Positions 1 through 11,226 are shown, counted from the stretch's first letter. The stretch: DNA of 64,000 nucleotides from Cylicocyclus nassatus (GCA_958299035.1 CATQJL010000223.1:15657742-15721741), one strand, 5' to 3'. Program-made: numbers and translations. The notes: generated by a model from the sequence alone, not told the origin.

Positions 1-79
1 CACTCTTTTCGACCGCATTTGTACTCTATCACATTTCAAAATTTAAGCGATACGAAGCATTGCTAAAATAAAAACCACC

Positions 80-1058
80 AGTGCAGCTCGCATTTTGCTA
101 AACAGAAACGATATATATGCAATACCTGCTGGAGATGTTCTCATGATTTTGAAGTGTAAACCAGTCGTCGTTGACGAAGTCTATTTTAATCATAACGTTA
201 ATGGTATCTGTTACCTTACACCCAATTCGCATCGGAAAATCAATTTATTTTGCAAATCCTGGGGCTAGAGACCTTACCACTTCCAGTCCCGAAGCGAATT
301 GTGGGCATCTTCCTTTCGGTAATTATAATGATGGAACAAACCACTATTGATCCAACAGGATATGCCCATGTATCTCAAATCCATGTAAATCTTCCACAAG
401 ATTTTGCAACGCAAAATTTCGTTTTCAAAGCACCATCTATATTCCACTCAAATCTAGCACGAATTACTACCGATTTACGATTTTTGAAGAACAGACTTGC
501 TAACGATAATATTTCTTCTATCAGTAAAGAGCATCCTTCTTTTGAATCTAGTGATTTCGTGAATTTCGAGCAAGATACCGTAAAACTATTTCGTATATAG
601 AGTCACAAGTGTCTGATATTCTCCAAATGGAGAAAGGCAAAATCATACATTCTCTAGGTTTACACACTCTCGTAAGAACTATAGTCATTGCAACCATCAT
701 TTTGGTTATACTAGCTGCCCTAATTCTTTTTTATTGCCATTTTAATATCGCTCGTGCAACTGTCAAAGCAACGTTTACAATCGTAACGATACCCCTCTCT
801 TTTCCCTCAAATTGTTGTCAAAAGAAACCACAGCCTTCAGCACCCGAATCTTCAACTCCACGAATTATTCGTGCATTTCGACGTAATCCACTTATCAAAA
901 ATACCGTTAGTACAGCAACAGTAGAAAGTGGAAATCTTTATCCGTCCTTAGAAGAAGTACGAGTGATAAGTCAAGCACCAAAAGTGCCTCCCAAAACAGT
1001 TGTCAAACCACTGAATCTTGAAATACCTAAATTCAAGCCAAGAGTATCATCCGTTTGA
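80..1058 (+). pseudogene. Env-like membrane glycoprotein remnant upstream of pol
   Basis: Two open stretches (about 80-600 with a frame change near 245, and 609-1058) precede the protease. The second has a strong hydrophobic segment at about residues 19-44 (TIVIATIILVILAALILFYC), then a basic stretch, a CC pair and a proline-rich hydrophilic tail. This looks like a membrane anchor with a cytoplasmic tail. The upstream part has a cysteine and a Tyr-rich extracellular character. Nematode retroelements often carry envelope-like ORFs, usually 3' of pol. Here the ORF lies 5' of pol. Assignment as env-like is inference from the anchor and position; it could instead be an unrelated membrane protein captured by the element. 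It is broken by at least one frame change. Confidence 0.4.
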
Positions 1059-1065
1059 CTCGAAT

Positions 1066-1813
1066 CAATGTCTACTATCTTTATTCCAGTTACACTAAAC
1101 CACTTATCCACTGTAGCACTTTTTGACATAGGATCAGCCGTCACACTTTTATCGCATGGGAGCGAATGGCTACACTTTCGAACTTAAATATTACTGAACC
1201 TACTCTATCAGAAGGCATAACAGCCAATGGATGTCCAATTCACTTCATTGGACAAGCTTCGACCAAATTTACCGTAGCCGATAAAGTAGTAAGCATCATT
1301 AGTTTTGTTGTCTCGGACGAAAACTGTTCCACAGACTTTTTATTGGGTAATGATTCTATTATCAAACTAGGTAACAAAGTATCTATAGACTATTCTGAAA
1401 AGACAGTCTCTTTTGACAATACTACGGTACAAATTATTATTCCAGACAAATTCGATTCAGCCAGTTATAAAACACCGGTATTTCTTGCCGAAAATGTTAT
1501 TCTACCGCCAATGTCCGATAATGTCGTTATAGGAACTTTGCATAGAACTTTTTCAAGCAAATGGGGATTTCTTGTTTATGATGATTTATCCCTAACGTTA
1601 CCGTTTGGAGTTGCAATGGGTAAAACATTATCGTGTACCCACAACAATGGTCAAGTTTTACTGCGCATTTTTAATACCAACCCGTCCTTTATATCACTTC
1701 ATAATAACAAAACAATCGCAAAAGCTAACTATGTCGGCAAAGACATGACTTGGCCGCCTACTTTTTCGGTGGATCCAATCCATCAATCAGAAAGCATATT
1801 AACACCGCTTTAA
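1066..1813 (+). pseudogene. Retropepsin-like aspartic protease of the gypsy element
   Basis: A stretch starting at 1,066 reads into ALFDIGSAVTLLS, which aligns to the retropepsin active site (usual form LxDTGSxxTLL) with the Thr after the catalytic Asp replaced by Ile. The frame then shifts near 1,155 and continues as the open stretch 1166-1813, which contains the FLLGND segment corresponding to the conserved LGxD flap-distal motif of gypsy proteases. The protease would process the polyprotein. The active-site substitution plus the frameshift make it inactive. It is followed by about 260 bp of linker with stops before reverse transcriptase. Confidence 0.7.
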
Positions 1814-2079
1814 CTCGAAGAATAGTACCATTAGAAGTCGATATTAGTCAAACAATGGCATCGTTTCCATATGAAAAAAAACGTGATATTGAAGCTAGTT
1901 CATTTTGACAAATCTATACTTTCTGGACAACAACAATTACAGTTTTTCCAACTTCTGAAAAACTTTCGCTCTTTTTTGTCACCCAAGATGGCGATTTAGG
2001 ATTATATAGAGGTCCTATAACACATCGCATAAATTTCGTTCATGCTAAAACTCCAAAACAGAGACACTATCGTGTCTCA

Positions 2080-3173
2080 TTGGAAAAGCGTAACGAAATA
2101 AAACGTCAGATTGAAGAAATGTTGCGTAATCGCATTATCGAATCAAGCACTAGCAAGTTCGCTTCCCCAATAATTCTTGTAAAGAAAGGATCTAAAGATC
2201 AGTGGCGATTTACCGTTGACTACCGCCAAATCAATGCCATTATTGAAACAGAGACCTACTGCATACCACATATGCAAGATATTTTGGATCTAGCTAGCGG
2301 TGAAGAAATTTACAGTGTTCTTGTTTTCAAAAAAGGTTTTTTCCAAATACCACTAGAAAAGAAACACAAAGATCGTACTGCATTCTCTTCATTCATAGGT
2401 CTCTACCAATTTACTGTTATGGCTCAAGGATTAAAAGGTGCTCCAGGAACCTTCCAGCAAGTAGCAAATTCTCTGATTAGAGAATTGCGTGCTTGCTGTT
2501 TTGCAAACATTGACGATATAATCATCACCAGTTCCGATGTATGTGAACATTTTCGCGATTTGGAGGAAGTCTTTACTCGCATACAAAATTTTGGCATGAA
2601 ATTAACCCCCCGAAAAATGCTCATTTTTCCAATCTGAAGTTCAATACTTGGGTGCACTCATCAGCAAAAATGGTACACGTCTAAACCCCAAAAAAGTCGA
2701 AAGTATAAATAAAATTCTGCGCCCTACAGATACCAAAGCACTCAAATCTTTCCTAGGTGCAGCATCGTACTTTAGAAGATCAGCGTTTCGCTATAATTTC
2801 CCATCCAATGAACAAACTTCTTACAAAAGATGCTGCGTTTATTTGGAATAAGGAGAAAGAAACAACATTCCAAGCATTGAAGCACGTCCTAGTAGATGCG
2901 CCTGTTTTAGTGCCTCCTATTCTAGGAAAACCTTATATCATCCACACCGATGCATCAATCATCGGTCTCGGCGCATGCCTCTCACAAGCCAATAAGGAAA
3001 CTAGTAATGAGCACCCCATCGCATATTGCAGCCGTCCATTAACAAAGCACGAAAAGAACTACGCAATCATTGAGTTAGAAGCTTTAGCGATAGTTTTTGC
3101 TCTAAAACACTTCCATCCTTACGTCGCCAATAGTTCTATAACGTTGATAACCGACATGCGCCGCTATCGCTAA
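2080..3173 (+). pseudogene. Reverse transcriptase and RNase H domains of the gypsy element
   Basis: The segment 2080-2637 carries Ty3/gypsy RT landmarks: EEMLRNRIIESSTSKFASPI at the start, RFTVDYRQIN, and the catalytic region FANIDDIII, where the usual [FY]xDD tyrosine/valine pair is changed to N-I-D-D. After a frame change near 2,640 the connection domain follows (LGALISKNGTRLNPKKVE), with another change near 2,790. RNase H is visible at 2,757-3,173 (HTDASIIGLGACLSQ, the catalytic Asp motif, then IELEALAIVFALKHF with the conserved Glu). It ends early at a stop where the Asp of the last motif lies in TLITDMRRYR. The copy is inactive because of at least three frame disruptions. Confidence 0.9.
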
Positions 3174-3221
3174 TGCATAAGATCAGATCTCGTGGGTCGT
3201 CTCGCTAAATATTAAATAACC

Positions 3222-4861
3222 TTGCAAGCATACGACATAAAAATTGAGTATCGTGCTGGAAAGCACAACACTCTATGCGAGTTTCTCAGTCGCTACCCAG
3301 TTCCAAGTGCAAATTCCATTCAACTCCAAGCACTTCCATCTTTGAGCAAAATTCAGCAGTCCCAGATCAACTCCGAATACGGAGAATTGATCAAATTTTA
3401 CAAAAACAAACTCTCTTGTCCGCCTGACAACTTTTCTGACAACATAGAAAATTATTCTTTTTTTAACAACTCACTTAATTTTAAACACAATAACAGACCT
3501 CAACTTATCGTTCCTAGCCCACTTTTGCAGCATAAAATTATCCAAATTTTGCATAGCAATCCTTTGCTAGGATCTCACTTAAGAGTGAGAAAAACAATCA
3601 GTACCATTTCTAATAAATATTATCGGAAAAATATGCATGCCGAAATAGCTCAATTTGTTAGAAACTGTTCTGTTTGTCAGAAAATCAAAACCCCGTCTGG
3701 TAATATAATTCGCGAAGAATTGGGCTCTTTCCCAATCCCTCTGAGACCTTTCGAACGCCTTCACACTGACATAGTTGGTCCTTTACTCCAGTGTATGAAT
3801 GGAAACATTCATTTCCATTACCGTTTGCGCGTTCAGCAAGCTGATTCACTTGTACTGCAATCGCTAATCAAATCACAGATACTGTAGTAAAAGCCTGATT
3901 AATGATGTCATTGCAAAACATGGCATTCCGAATGAATTAGTCTCAGATCGTGGCTCTAATTATACGAGCGAAATGTTTTCAAAAATCAGTAAAATTTTGG
4001 GTACAGAGAACAGATTCACCACTGGTTATAACCACAAAGCGAATGGACAAGTGGAGAGAATGGTTAAGGTAATCATAGACGGTCTAACTTCCTATTGCTC
4101 AAATGCAAGGGAATACTGGTCTGATTTCCTCTAAGGCCCCGGGCAGACTTCACGCGATTTGATCGTCGCGACTGAATCGCGACGAGACAACTGTTACAAC
4201 ATCATTCCATGTCGATCAACTTGCATTCGGTTGTGATACTTTTCAAGCCCGAAATTTTTGAATGTGAAATGAAAATGAATGGAAATCTTGGCGATTTGGT
4301 CGCGACGATTAAGTCGCGTGAAGTCTGACCGGGGCCTAACCAGTCGTTTTTGCGTACAACACTAGTATCAATGATACTACTGGATATAGCCTATATTTCG
4401 TTGCGTATGATCGCCACCCAATCACTTGGTGCGACATAATCCACCAGCTTCCATCCAGGATTTCATACGCCACAGATAGTTTCGTCGACCAGATGACTAC
4501 AGCTCTGCAAACAACAATCGTGAAAGTCGGAAACCAAATTGCGCGCAAAACCGCAATCTTCAAGTCAGGTTACGATTTTCGGAATAAAGTGTTTCCAAAA
4601 GTCATTTCCAAGAGTGATTTAGTACTAGTACATGACGATACAATTCGTCTTAAATTTACACACCAATGGAAAAGTCCTTTTATAGCTGTCTCATCTTGAT
4701 GGATCGGTCCAACAAACCGTCCATATGAATAGACTAAAAATCTATTCCCACAGTTCGACATTGGCTAAAGTTTCTTCTCGAAAACTGAAACTAAAACACA
4801 CACCATCAGAAAGTTCAGAAAATGTCGAACAATCTTAGTCTGTCGAACGAACATCGCGTTC
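3222..4861 (+). pseudogene. Integrase of the gypsy element, split by a MITE
   Basis: 3222-3887 encodes the RNase H-integrase linker (ending in EFLSRYP), the HHCC zinc finger (H in HKIIQILH and the pair CSVCQKIK) and the first catalytic Asp in FERLHTDIVGPL. After a frame change near 3,890 the core continues (KHGIPNELVSDRGSNYTS and HKANGQVERMVK, giving the second Asp and the catalytic Glu). At 4,134 it is interrupted by a 202-bp MITE and resumes after it at about 4,346 with the conserved YNTS and YFVAYDRHPITW stretches. The C-terminal tail runs to about 4,840. The D,D-35-E residues are recognisable but the ORF is not continuous. Confidence 0.9.
4135..4336. mobile_element. PIF/Harbinger-like MITE with TAA target duplication
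   Basis: The ends are inverted repeats that begin GGCCCCGG(G/T)CAGACTTCAC and match over about 22 of 23 bases. The element is flanked by TAA on both sides (4,132-4,134 and 4,337-4,339). A 3-bp TAA/TTA duplication with GG-starting termini is the signature of PIF/Harbinger MITEs. It contains no coding sequence. Removing it and one TAA lets the integrase reading continue across the site. Confidence 0.85.
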
Positions 4862-4929
4862 ACAGCTGGGGAATCAACCATTTAGAGTGGATTCAAATCT
4901 CGATCTTGAAGAAGAGGATGAATAACTAT

Positions 4930-5650
4930 TTTGAACCAACTTAAACCATTTTTGCAAACAATTAGTTCCTTCGACGGCCCCTTCGACGGACCACTTACAT
5001 ATGAGCTCTTTCAATTTATTACCGTCACAAACGACGTCTTTCCTTCTTGTGGCATGTGGCAGGCCTTCTTTTCCAGTTCTCAACTGAATCTTACCTTCAC
5101 TCAAAGGAGGCGGTGGTCGGAGCCACTGCAGAAAAATGGAACTACTGAGACATCATGAAAGCTCCACCTTTGGTTGGTGAGAATGTGGTCGATCTCCGCG
5201 TGAGTCGTTCCGTTGGGCGATTCCCAAGTCCACCTGCGAGATTATTTCTACATAAGATGGAATTTCCATGAAAAAGTCGTGCGGCGGAAAGAAGCCCAAC
5301 AAGACAGTTGCCGTTTCCGTTCCGGAGCCCATAACCAAATTTCCCGATCCTATGTTCCTCTTCTAGTGGCATCCCGATCTTCGCTTTGAAATCACACACA
5401 ACGAACTTGTAGAAGGAATTCTCGTTGCGTACGATCTGCTCCATGTCACCATAGAAAGCACCTAGCTGTGAATCGTCAGCTATTGGTGTTGGTGAGTAGC
5501 ACTTAATGATGCTAATGATCTTCTGACGTGAAGGTTCTAGTCGTAGGATGATGATTAGTCGAGGTGACAGGATCTCTTGCAAATCGACAAGAATTGACAA
5601 GATGGACAATCAGCAATCGACAAACTTTCGTGTAAGTTTTATGAAAAGCT
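4930..5650 (-). pseudogene. RTE-type non-LTR retrotransposon endonuclease fragment
   Basis: On the minus strand, 5,609-5,142 encodes an apurinic-type endonuclease/exonuclease/phosphatase domain: IIKCYSPTPIADDSQLGAFY, then KFVVCDFKAKIG (GDFNAK motif with Asp kept) and NGNCLVGLLSAARLFHGNS. After a frame change the C-terminal catalytic motif GSDHRLL is visible at about 5,100-5,120 and a degenerate linker continues to about 4,930. This layout is the RTE clade EN domain common in strongylid genomes. No reverse transcriptase is present, and the 5' part beyond 5,650 is not recognisable. Several frameshifts make it a dead fragment abutting the gypsy element. Confidence 0.8.
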
Positions 5651-6340
5651 TATGCGCACAAGATTTTTACCTCAGTTAGCATTATGATGGAAATGCCACT
5701 TTTACTTGACAACATTCAAGCATACTCGCTAAACCTCATTTTTAGAGATTCTTCATATACTTTTGGTGCTTTCATCTTATTCACGATAGCGTATACATTC
5801 TGTGCCAACCACGTGCTTTCCATCAACTACGCATCCACAACGCGTGGGCGATCGATGCGGCTGATTTGACCCTCAAAGAGCGCGCCCTCATGCGGCACGG
5901 CGATTAGCTTTAGCGTTGCGCTTGAGCTAATCGAAAAGGGGCCACATCGCTGACACGGACTGTAGCATCAAATATGAAGTCATATTGTTACATGCGCATT
6001 GCAACTCATTATTCCACTTCTCAGCGTTGAGAACTTTTCAGGAATGTGCTTTGATGTAAGGTGCAACTTCGCAACCTGATAAAGAAGACGTGATCAAGAA
6101 GATATGTATGACTTGTTGCGGTGAAACGTCGAAGATCAAAAAACGTGTGTAACAACCTAGTACTTGTGTAAATCGAGAGCGCTTGTTGAATATAATGATT
6201 TGATAATCTGATCGTGAAGCAGATATGGACTTTGCAGTACTTTGATTTGAAAGCGCGGTGAAAGTAATAAAAAGTCGCACTGAATGAATGCGAAATATTG
6301 AGCAGAATAGTAGCACCCATTATTACAAAGTCCTACAGAA
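5651..6340. other. Non-coding or unrecognised spacer
   Basis: Open stretches here are short and in several frames on both strands, with no recognisable domain. It may contain more of the RTE 5' region (5,660-5,880) in decayed form. Nothing else is supported. Confidence 0.5.
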
Positions 6341-6344
6341 GGGC

Positions 6345-6352
6345 TATATAAA
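6345..6352 (+). promoter_or_regulatory. TATA box of the secreted-protein gene
   Basis: TATATAAA lies 68 bp upstream of the ATG at 6,420. The spacing leaves room for a short 5' UTR, so it is a plausible core promoter for the gene that follows. Confidence 0.5.
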
Positions 6353-6419
6353 GACAAGATGGTTGACCACGTCAAACTCTACGCTAGTTCGCTGCCTTTA
6401 CTGGAACTGTTCAAGGAAA

Positions 6420-7521
6420 ATGGTGCTTCCCACTTTAACGAAGTTCTTTATCATTTTATCAGTCTGTGCCTGTCACACGCAGGTGTTTGCGAATCTCTTG
6501 TGCAAGTACGACTTAAGTTAGTTGATTACAATGGTAGTATCAAACACCCCTCTAAAATTCATCTAGTCGTAATGAAAATGAGTCGATTTTTTACGTCAAT
6601 CGCATTCTGGATACTTGTCGAAATAACGACATCATTAATGTGATCAAGGCAGACACAAATGATCTAATAATCTTTATTGCGAAAGATTATGGACACAATG
6701 AAAGTAATATTGAACAAAAGAGAAGTTAGGAAACTTGGTGAGTGCAGCATAAGACTACAGATAAGTGGACCACCTTAGCTATGGTTACTCTCGCCGGCGT
6801 GTGTCCGCGGGGTATGCCAACCGCGCTTCCTTCAGCATCGGTTATTGATTGCCATAACTTGTGACAGGATGAGAACTTACAGAAAGTGCTAATATATAAC
6901 AGGAAGGCTTTGAAGAAATCGTACATGCTCAATATGACTTTTTAATGACCAATGCAGAATTAGTAGGAGAAGTACAAAAGTCAACAATTAAAATTGCACC
7001 CTTTATGACTGATTCAAACTGAGACTGCCGGCAGTCAGTTTTCACGCGTTTTCAGTCGTTACTGCAGTTGCCACTCACGAACTTTGCTACAAGGCCGGCG
7101 GGAATGCTTCATTCGTCGTCAAAGCTACCGGAAGGGAAGTGCTGAACAGGGTGAGAAACCTCATGAACGACAGTGGACAGCTTTTGAAACTTTACATGCA
7201 GAAACATGTGCGAACAGATATAATGCGAGTGTGGATATTAGGAATACCTGATAACGAGGAGGTAGCGAAATTTTTTTCCTGCTTTTGGGTGGCAGGTAAG
7301 AGCATCATAGTTTACCCTACTTCCCACAAGCACCATTCGTTACAGGTTGGGTAAAAGAAAAGCACAACTGCGACGTCCCGCTCATCGTGATGAATTACTA
7401 TGATATTTTTACGGTAGCGGCAGATGTCAAAGGAAAACCGTACAGCTCTTATAATGATGGCAAATGCACACTCATAATAATAGAGCCTGAAAAGTGCTAT
7501 AAGAATTGGGTCAACCCATAA
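6420..7521 (+). CDS. Multi-exon gene for a small secreted protein of unknown family
   Basis: The first exon (6,420-6,505) encodes a classic signal peptide, MVLPTLTKFFIILSVCACHT followed by QVFA, with likely cleavage after VFA. Exon 2 starts at 6,567 after a 61-bp intron and is open to about 6,724. A third open block begins after AACAG at 6,903 (EGFEEIVHAQYDFLMTNAEL). The last two exons are clear: about 7,056-7,295 and 7,346-7,521, separated by a 50-bp GT-AG intron, ending in YKNWVNP. The mature part has scattered cysteines (ELCYK, NCDVP, GKCTL, EKCYK) and no membrane segment, so secretion is likely. The family is not recognised. The phases at exons 2-3 and 3-4 do not agree in my reading and exon 2 runs into TAG, so either a boundary is wrong or the gene is decaying. 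Confidence 0.55.
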
Positions 7522-8269
7522 TGGATCGCAAACTTGCATACATCAACATGTAAAACTGACCAATCGTCAAACGCTGATACTCGTGAATTTGTGTTCATTT
7601 TTATTGATACAATTTTATGCTTTTATGGTAAGAAGGCAAATGGCACAGACTCAAAGGGAATGTTAAAAAAAAGAAAGTGCTGTTTTGTTGTATTTTCCCT
7701 CGCGTCCCCAATTATATGATACTGAGGCAACTAGACACGTCATCCTTACTTTCGTCCAATTCATCATTGCAGTTGGCTCTTGGACAGCAAATCGCGCGCT
7801 TCGATCCACTAATCACTTGTTGTCAACGTGTCAATGTTCCTGAGGCAGGTTTACAGCAGTAAAACAAAACCTTAAAATCCATGGAAAGTAGTATTTTCTT
7901 GAAAGATAAAAGTGAAAGATCCTGGACTTGACTGCTTGGAAATGTGGCACACAGTAACTCAAGTTTTAAGAATTGGTTTTCTGATCACCGAATAACGATG
8001 CAATGTAGCACGCAGCTTGCCTTACTACTGCGCGACTGATGTTCGGTTTCATTCACAGCCGTAAGTGAGTCGGTTGAGAAAATTTTAGGAATATATTGCA
8101 AATATGAACGTCATTTTTTATGCAAGCATTTTTATATTGTTTCATTTCCTAGAAAATTCCCAAGAATCAACAAACTTACGCGATGCACCATGTACAACAC
8201 AGGTTCGAGATGTGTTCACGTAGTACCAAGTCATATGAGTCTTGAAATCTTCCACCTTTCCTTTCAACT
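7522..8269. other. 3' flank of the secreted-protein gene, no feature seen
   Basis: No domain, RNA or repeat is recognised. Short open stretches of about 60 codons lack splice or family support. The first part may be 3' UTR. Confidence 0.4.
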
Positions 8270-8455
8270 TTGATATCTGCATTTTCTTCGTGCTCTTTAC
8301 AACAACAAAATTTCTTTACTTTTATCGTCTTTGTATGTGTGCTTTTGCTTTGCTATGTCTTATCTATTATCAGATACAATAAATATGAGATAGAGCAGCA
8401 TCCAAAAAAGAGTCACATTTTCATCCGAAGACCTTTCGACGTGGCAGAGAGGTAG
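8270..8455 (+). CDS. Possible exon encoding one membrane segment
   Basis: The stretch includes a 20-residue hydrophobic run (FFTFIVFVCVLLLCYVLSII) followed by a basic tail RYNKYEIEQHPKKSH. A GT-rich sequence after ATGTGGCAGAGAG could serve as a donor at its end. No homologous family is recognised. It may be a chance open frame. Confidence 0.2.
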   Translation: MISAFSSCSLQQQNFFTFIVFVCVLLLCYVLSIIRYNKYEIEQHPKKSHIFIRRPFDVAER

Positions 8456-8638
8456 AGAGGTCGCCATGCGCTCTTTTCATCAGGGGATATTGGTGAGTCG
8501 CTCCCAAAACGTATTACACCCAAATAGGATACGTCTATAGAGGTATTGAAAACTGAATTAAATGACCAAAACAAAGCAATTTCCCCTCTCTATTGCTTAA
8601 AGCTGCAAAAAAGCGCACATTGACTAGTTTTGGTTTTT

Positions 8639-8751
8639 GGAATCCTTCTCCATCTTACCTTGATCTCGGCTCTTAATCAATTAATATTGCCAAAGGAAAG
8701 TTTCATCGTTTTTAAAAAAAAAGAGATTAAGGTAAGCCGGAGAAGGTTTTC
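8639..8751. repeat. Short imperfect inverted repeat
   Basis: CCTTCTCCATCTTACCTTGAT on the left pairs with ATTAAGGTAAGCCGGAGAAGG on the right, with about 50 bp of A/T-rich sequence between. It may be a decayed foldback element. Confidence 0.4.
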
Positions 8752-8926
8752 AGACTGAAACTAAGCAAGCCTTTTTGTAATTCAACCAGTAATGGGGAAG
8801 TTGCATACATAATACCGATCACGTTAAATAGATCCAAAAAATGTAAAAAAATGGTGGCACAAAGCTGGGATCTTGTAGTCCATATTTCAAGTATAGAAGT
8901 TGTCATCATAGTATAGAAGTTCGACG

Positions 8927-9151
8927 ATGACCAACACTTTGGGTATCTTCGTCTTACTCACTATCAGTGTACTGACGTTTAAATGTCAAACATTAGTACC
9001 TCAACAATCTCAAGAAAATTTTGACAGTGAGAAATCATCGACTTATACCAAATCGCAATTATCATTCTATGTCACTGCGACAAGCTCAAGCTTAAAGTTT
9101 ACGGTCAGACCAAAAACAGGATCCGGCACGAGTTGGCAAATGGGCACCTGA
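8927..9151 (+). CDS. Signal-peptide-bearing open frame, probably a first exon
   Basis: It starts MTNTLGIFVLLTISVLTFKC, a typical secretory signal, followed by a Ser/Thr/Gln-rich hydrophilic segment. The stop at 9,149 comes 168 bp before the BEL LTR. It may be a complete 74-aa secreted peptide or the first exon of a gene displaced by the BEL insertion. No family is recognised. The nearby secreted-protein gene makes a local cluster of secreted products plausible, but that is inference. Confidence 0.35.
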   Translation: MTNTLGIFVLLTISVLTFKCQTLVPQQSQENFDSEKSSTYTKSQLSFYVTATSSSLKFTVRPKTGSGTSWQMGT

Positions 9152-9318
9152 GAAACAAATTTACCTTTGCCGTCTTGAATTATATGATTTTCAGATCGCA
9201 TCAGCTGTGCGGGCCGTTCAACTAAAGCGCTTTCCTCCTTAGGCTAGGTTCATACTGATCCGGAAGTTCCGGAATAGTTCCAGCAGGGTAGAAGACATTA
9301 GGTCGCCGAAAAAAGAGG

Positions 9319-10093
9319 TGTGGCGGCTTGGTGGGCTCTAAGCACCTAGATCTAACCCAAGTAGCCAAGGCTCGCCCGTTTAATACATACGACACAACCT
9401 ACCCTGCTAACTCGCCCTAGGGCGCCCAGACAAAGAATTAAGTACTGAGGTTTTATCCTTGTGACATCAAAGAGACAATTAGAAAGCTACAAAAATCTAC
9501 AACTAGACGACAAGGAAAATTACTAAATTAAGCTAAACTACTAAACAATGACAGAGCTCAAACACGGGACGAGCTGCCCCATCCCGTGCTACCGATGAAG
9601 CGCGTCTACTAATCTAACCATGATGATGCTCCCGAGGCTTCACCTAAACAGATCCGCCGCGCGTCGCCAGATACCAGGCGCGACAGCCTCCCCGCTCTCA
9701 AAGTTTATAAGATTTTATTATCCTAGGGCTCAAAGGTATCAACGATGGCGCGTCCGAACTCAATCCCGAAACCTTGATTCAGTCCACGATGGTTTTCGAT
9801 ATGCTCAACCGCACTGCAAGATTAACATCAAAAGCGGGAGCTAAATGCCAGGCACGAGCATAATGAACAAAGATGAGAAAGGATAATTGATCGAAAAGGA
9901 AGCAGACAGACGCTGCAATGAGGCGCCGCCGCTATATATAGCCGTTTTGCTGGCAACGCGCCAAGGCAAGGAGAGGTCCGGAGGCGATTGTGGCACGCGT
10001 GGGAAATACCGTAATCGTCGCCGGATAGCGCGGCAGCAACCAGTGCTCCCGGCTTCCTACTTCTAGGAGCGCTCGTATCGCTGAGCCGCGACA
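9319..10093 (-). repeat. 3' LTR of the BEL/Pao element
   Basis: The 775-bp copy differs from the other LTR by about ten small changes that I could count, such as AACCCAAG/AACCCGAG and a 2-bp TA difference in a TATATATA run. That suggests a fairly recent insertion. On the minus strand the TATATATA run near 9,931-9,938 is the likely core promoter motif. Confidence 0.9.
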
Positions 10094-10101
10094 ATCCCCC
10101 C
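10094..10101 (-). other. Polypurine tract of the BEL/Pao element
   Basis: On the minus strand the sequence directly before the 3' LTR is TTTGGGGGGAT, a polypurine run in the expected place for plus-strand DNA priming. Confidence 0.65.
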
Positions 10102-11226
10102 AAAGCAGTGACTTGGGCGTTCGAGAGGTGGTTACGTGATTGCACTCGGGATCTGCGGTTAATGCCTTTAGCCGAAGTTTTTGGGTGATAAAAGAAAAAG
10201 AAATAAAGGATTATCCATCGGTAGCACAGTAAGAGAGCGATAAAACATAGCCCGTCCCGGTCCAACAGTCAAATCCAGAGGCGCACGAAGCGCAACATGA
10301 AACAATGTCATAAGCAGATCTTGATGCTCAACAGATATACGGGGTAGTAAGTTGCTGCTCGCTACTGATCAGGATCGTTGTTGTTGGATAAACGACAGAA
10401 CACAGATCCATCTAGCCATATGCACGCGATTGATGGAGTCGTACTGTAACATATGAAATCAATGAAGCCAAACAAGATCGGATGGAACAATGCTTGCCGT
10501 TTAGTGTCCGTCGTATATTGGTGAGATTCTGCCATTACAGCTACTAACCCATTAAGATTCTACCACTTGCAAACTCTGAAGGAAAATAATAGTGCGCGAA
10601 CGCGCGAACGATGGGTCTTAAGAGCGCAAGGGTAGCTTTCCACCCCGATGATGTAAGGCACTAACGTACTGAAACTTTTAAATGCCTGTGTAAAAGTGGC
10701 AAAGACTATTGTCTTACGCAAAAACACAAAGAGTGGACGTCAGTCCAGCCTTCTGCGACCAGATGGACTTGGCAGACAAGGAATTGAGTGCGGCGCGCTA
10801 ACGATGTTTTGCGCTTAAGATGACAAACAAAATGCGGGTCACGAAGACTGGGTGCTCAAAAGTCGCAGGTGTGGTTGAAGTCAGGTACGGTGGACTGTCG
10901 GGTAAACAATTGGCCTGTGAATCAAAATGGACTATGTAAAAGAGAAAAGTGAAAGTTCGAAAAAAGAGATGAGTAAAAAATCAGAACTTTTACTAAGTCT
11001 CACCTACACTGTCCTCGCGTACAGGCGCGTCTGGCAGTCATTAGCATGAGTCCAGGTGGTATAGGACGCGAGTATTTCCGTGCAAAAGTCAGTGCATCGC
11101 CAGGTCAAGGTCAAACCAAAACCACGCACGCAGGAACCAAGGAATACAAAAACGACAGAAAAGAAACAAAAACACTGAAAACTGTAAAGGAGTAATCAAA
11201 TGCTTGGAAAAAAGTGGGTTCTTGCG
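10102..11226 (-). other. BEL/Pao 3' internal region without recognisable integrase
   Basis: A full BEL/Pao element should carry an integrase of roughly 1.2 kb or more here. I find no HHCC finger, no D,D-35-E motif and no long open frame on the minus strand. The open stretch 11,451-11,227 looks like the region between RNase H and integrase (ENHMWWTGPSFI). The rest appears to be other or deleted sequence. Confidence 0.55.

Larger units (their letters stand above)
1..4900 (+). mobile_element. Degenerate Ty3/gypsy (Metaviridae-type) retrotransposon, 5' end off window
   Basis: Read left to right, the segments are an env-like membrane ORF, an aspartic protease, a reverse transcriptase, RNase H, an integrase zinc finger, the integrase core and an integrase C-terminal tail. 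The order PR-RT-RH-IN identifies Ty3/gypsy. The reading frame changes at several points (about 245, 1,155, 2,640, 2,790, 3,175 and 3,890), so the copy is dead. No LTR or gag is seen; the left end probably lies outside the window. The right end is vague and runs into a minus-strand RTE fragment near 4,930. A MITE splits the integrase. Confidence 0.85.

Noticed and set aside
9121..9134. GGATCCGGCACGAG resembling a cDNA cloning adaptor
   Set aside because: The surrounding sequence continues smoothly as an open frame and no vector sequence follows; taken as chance.
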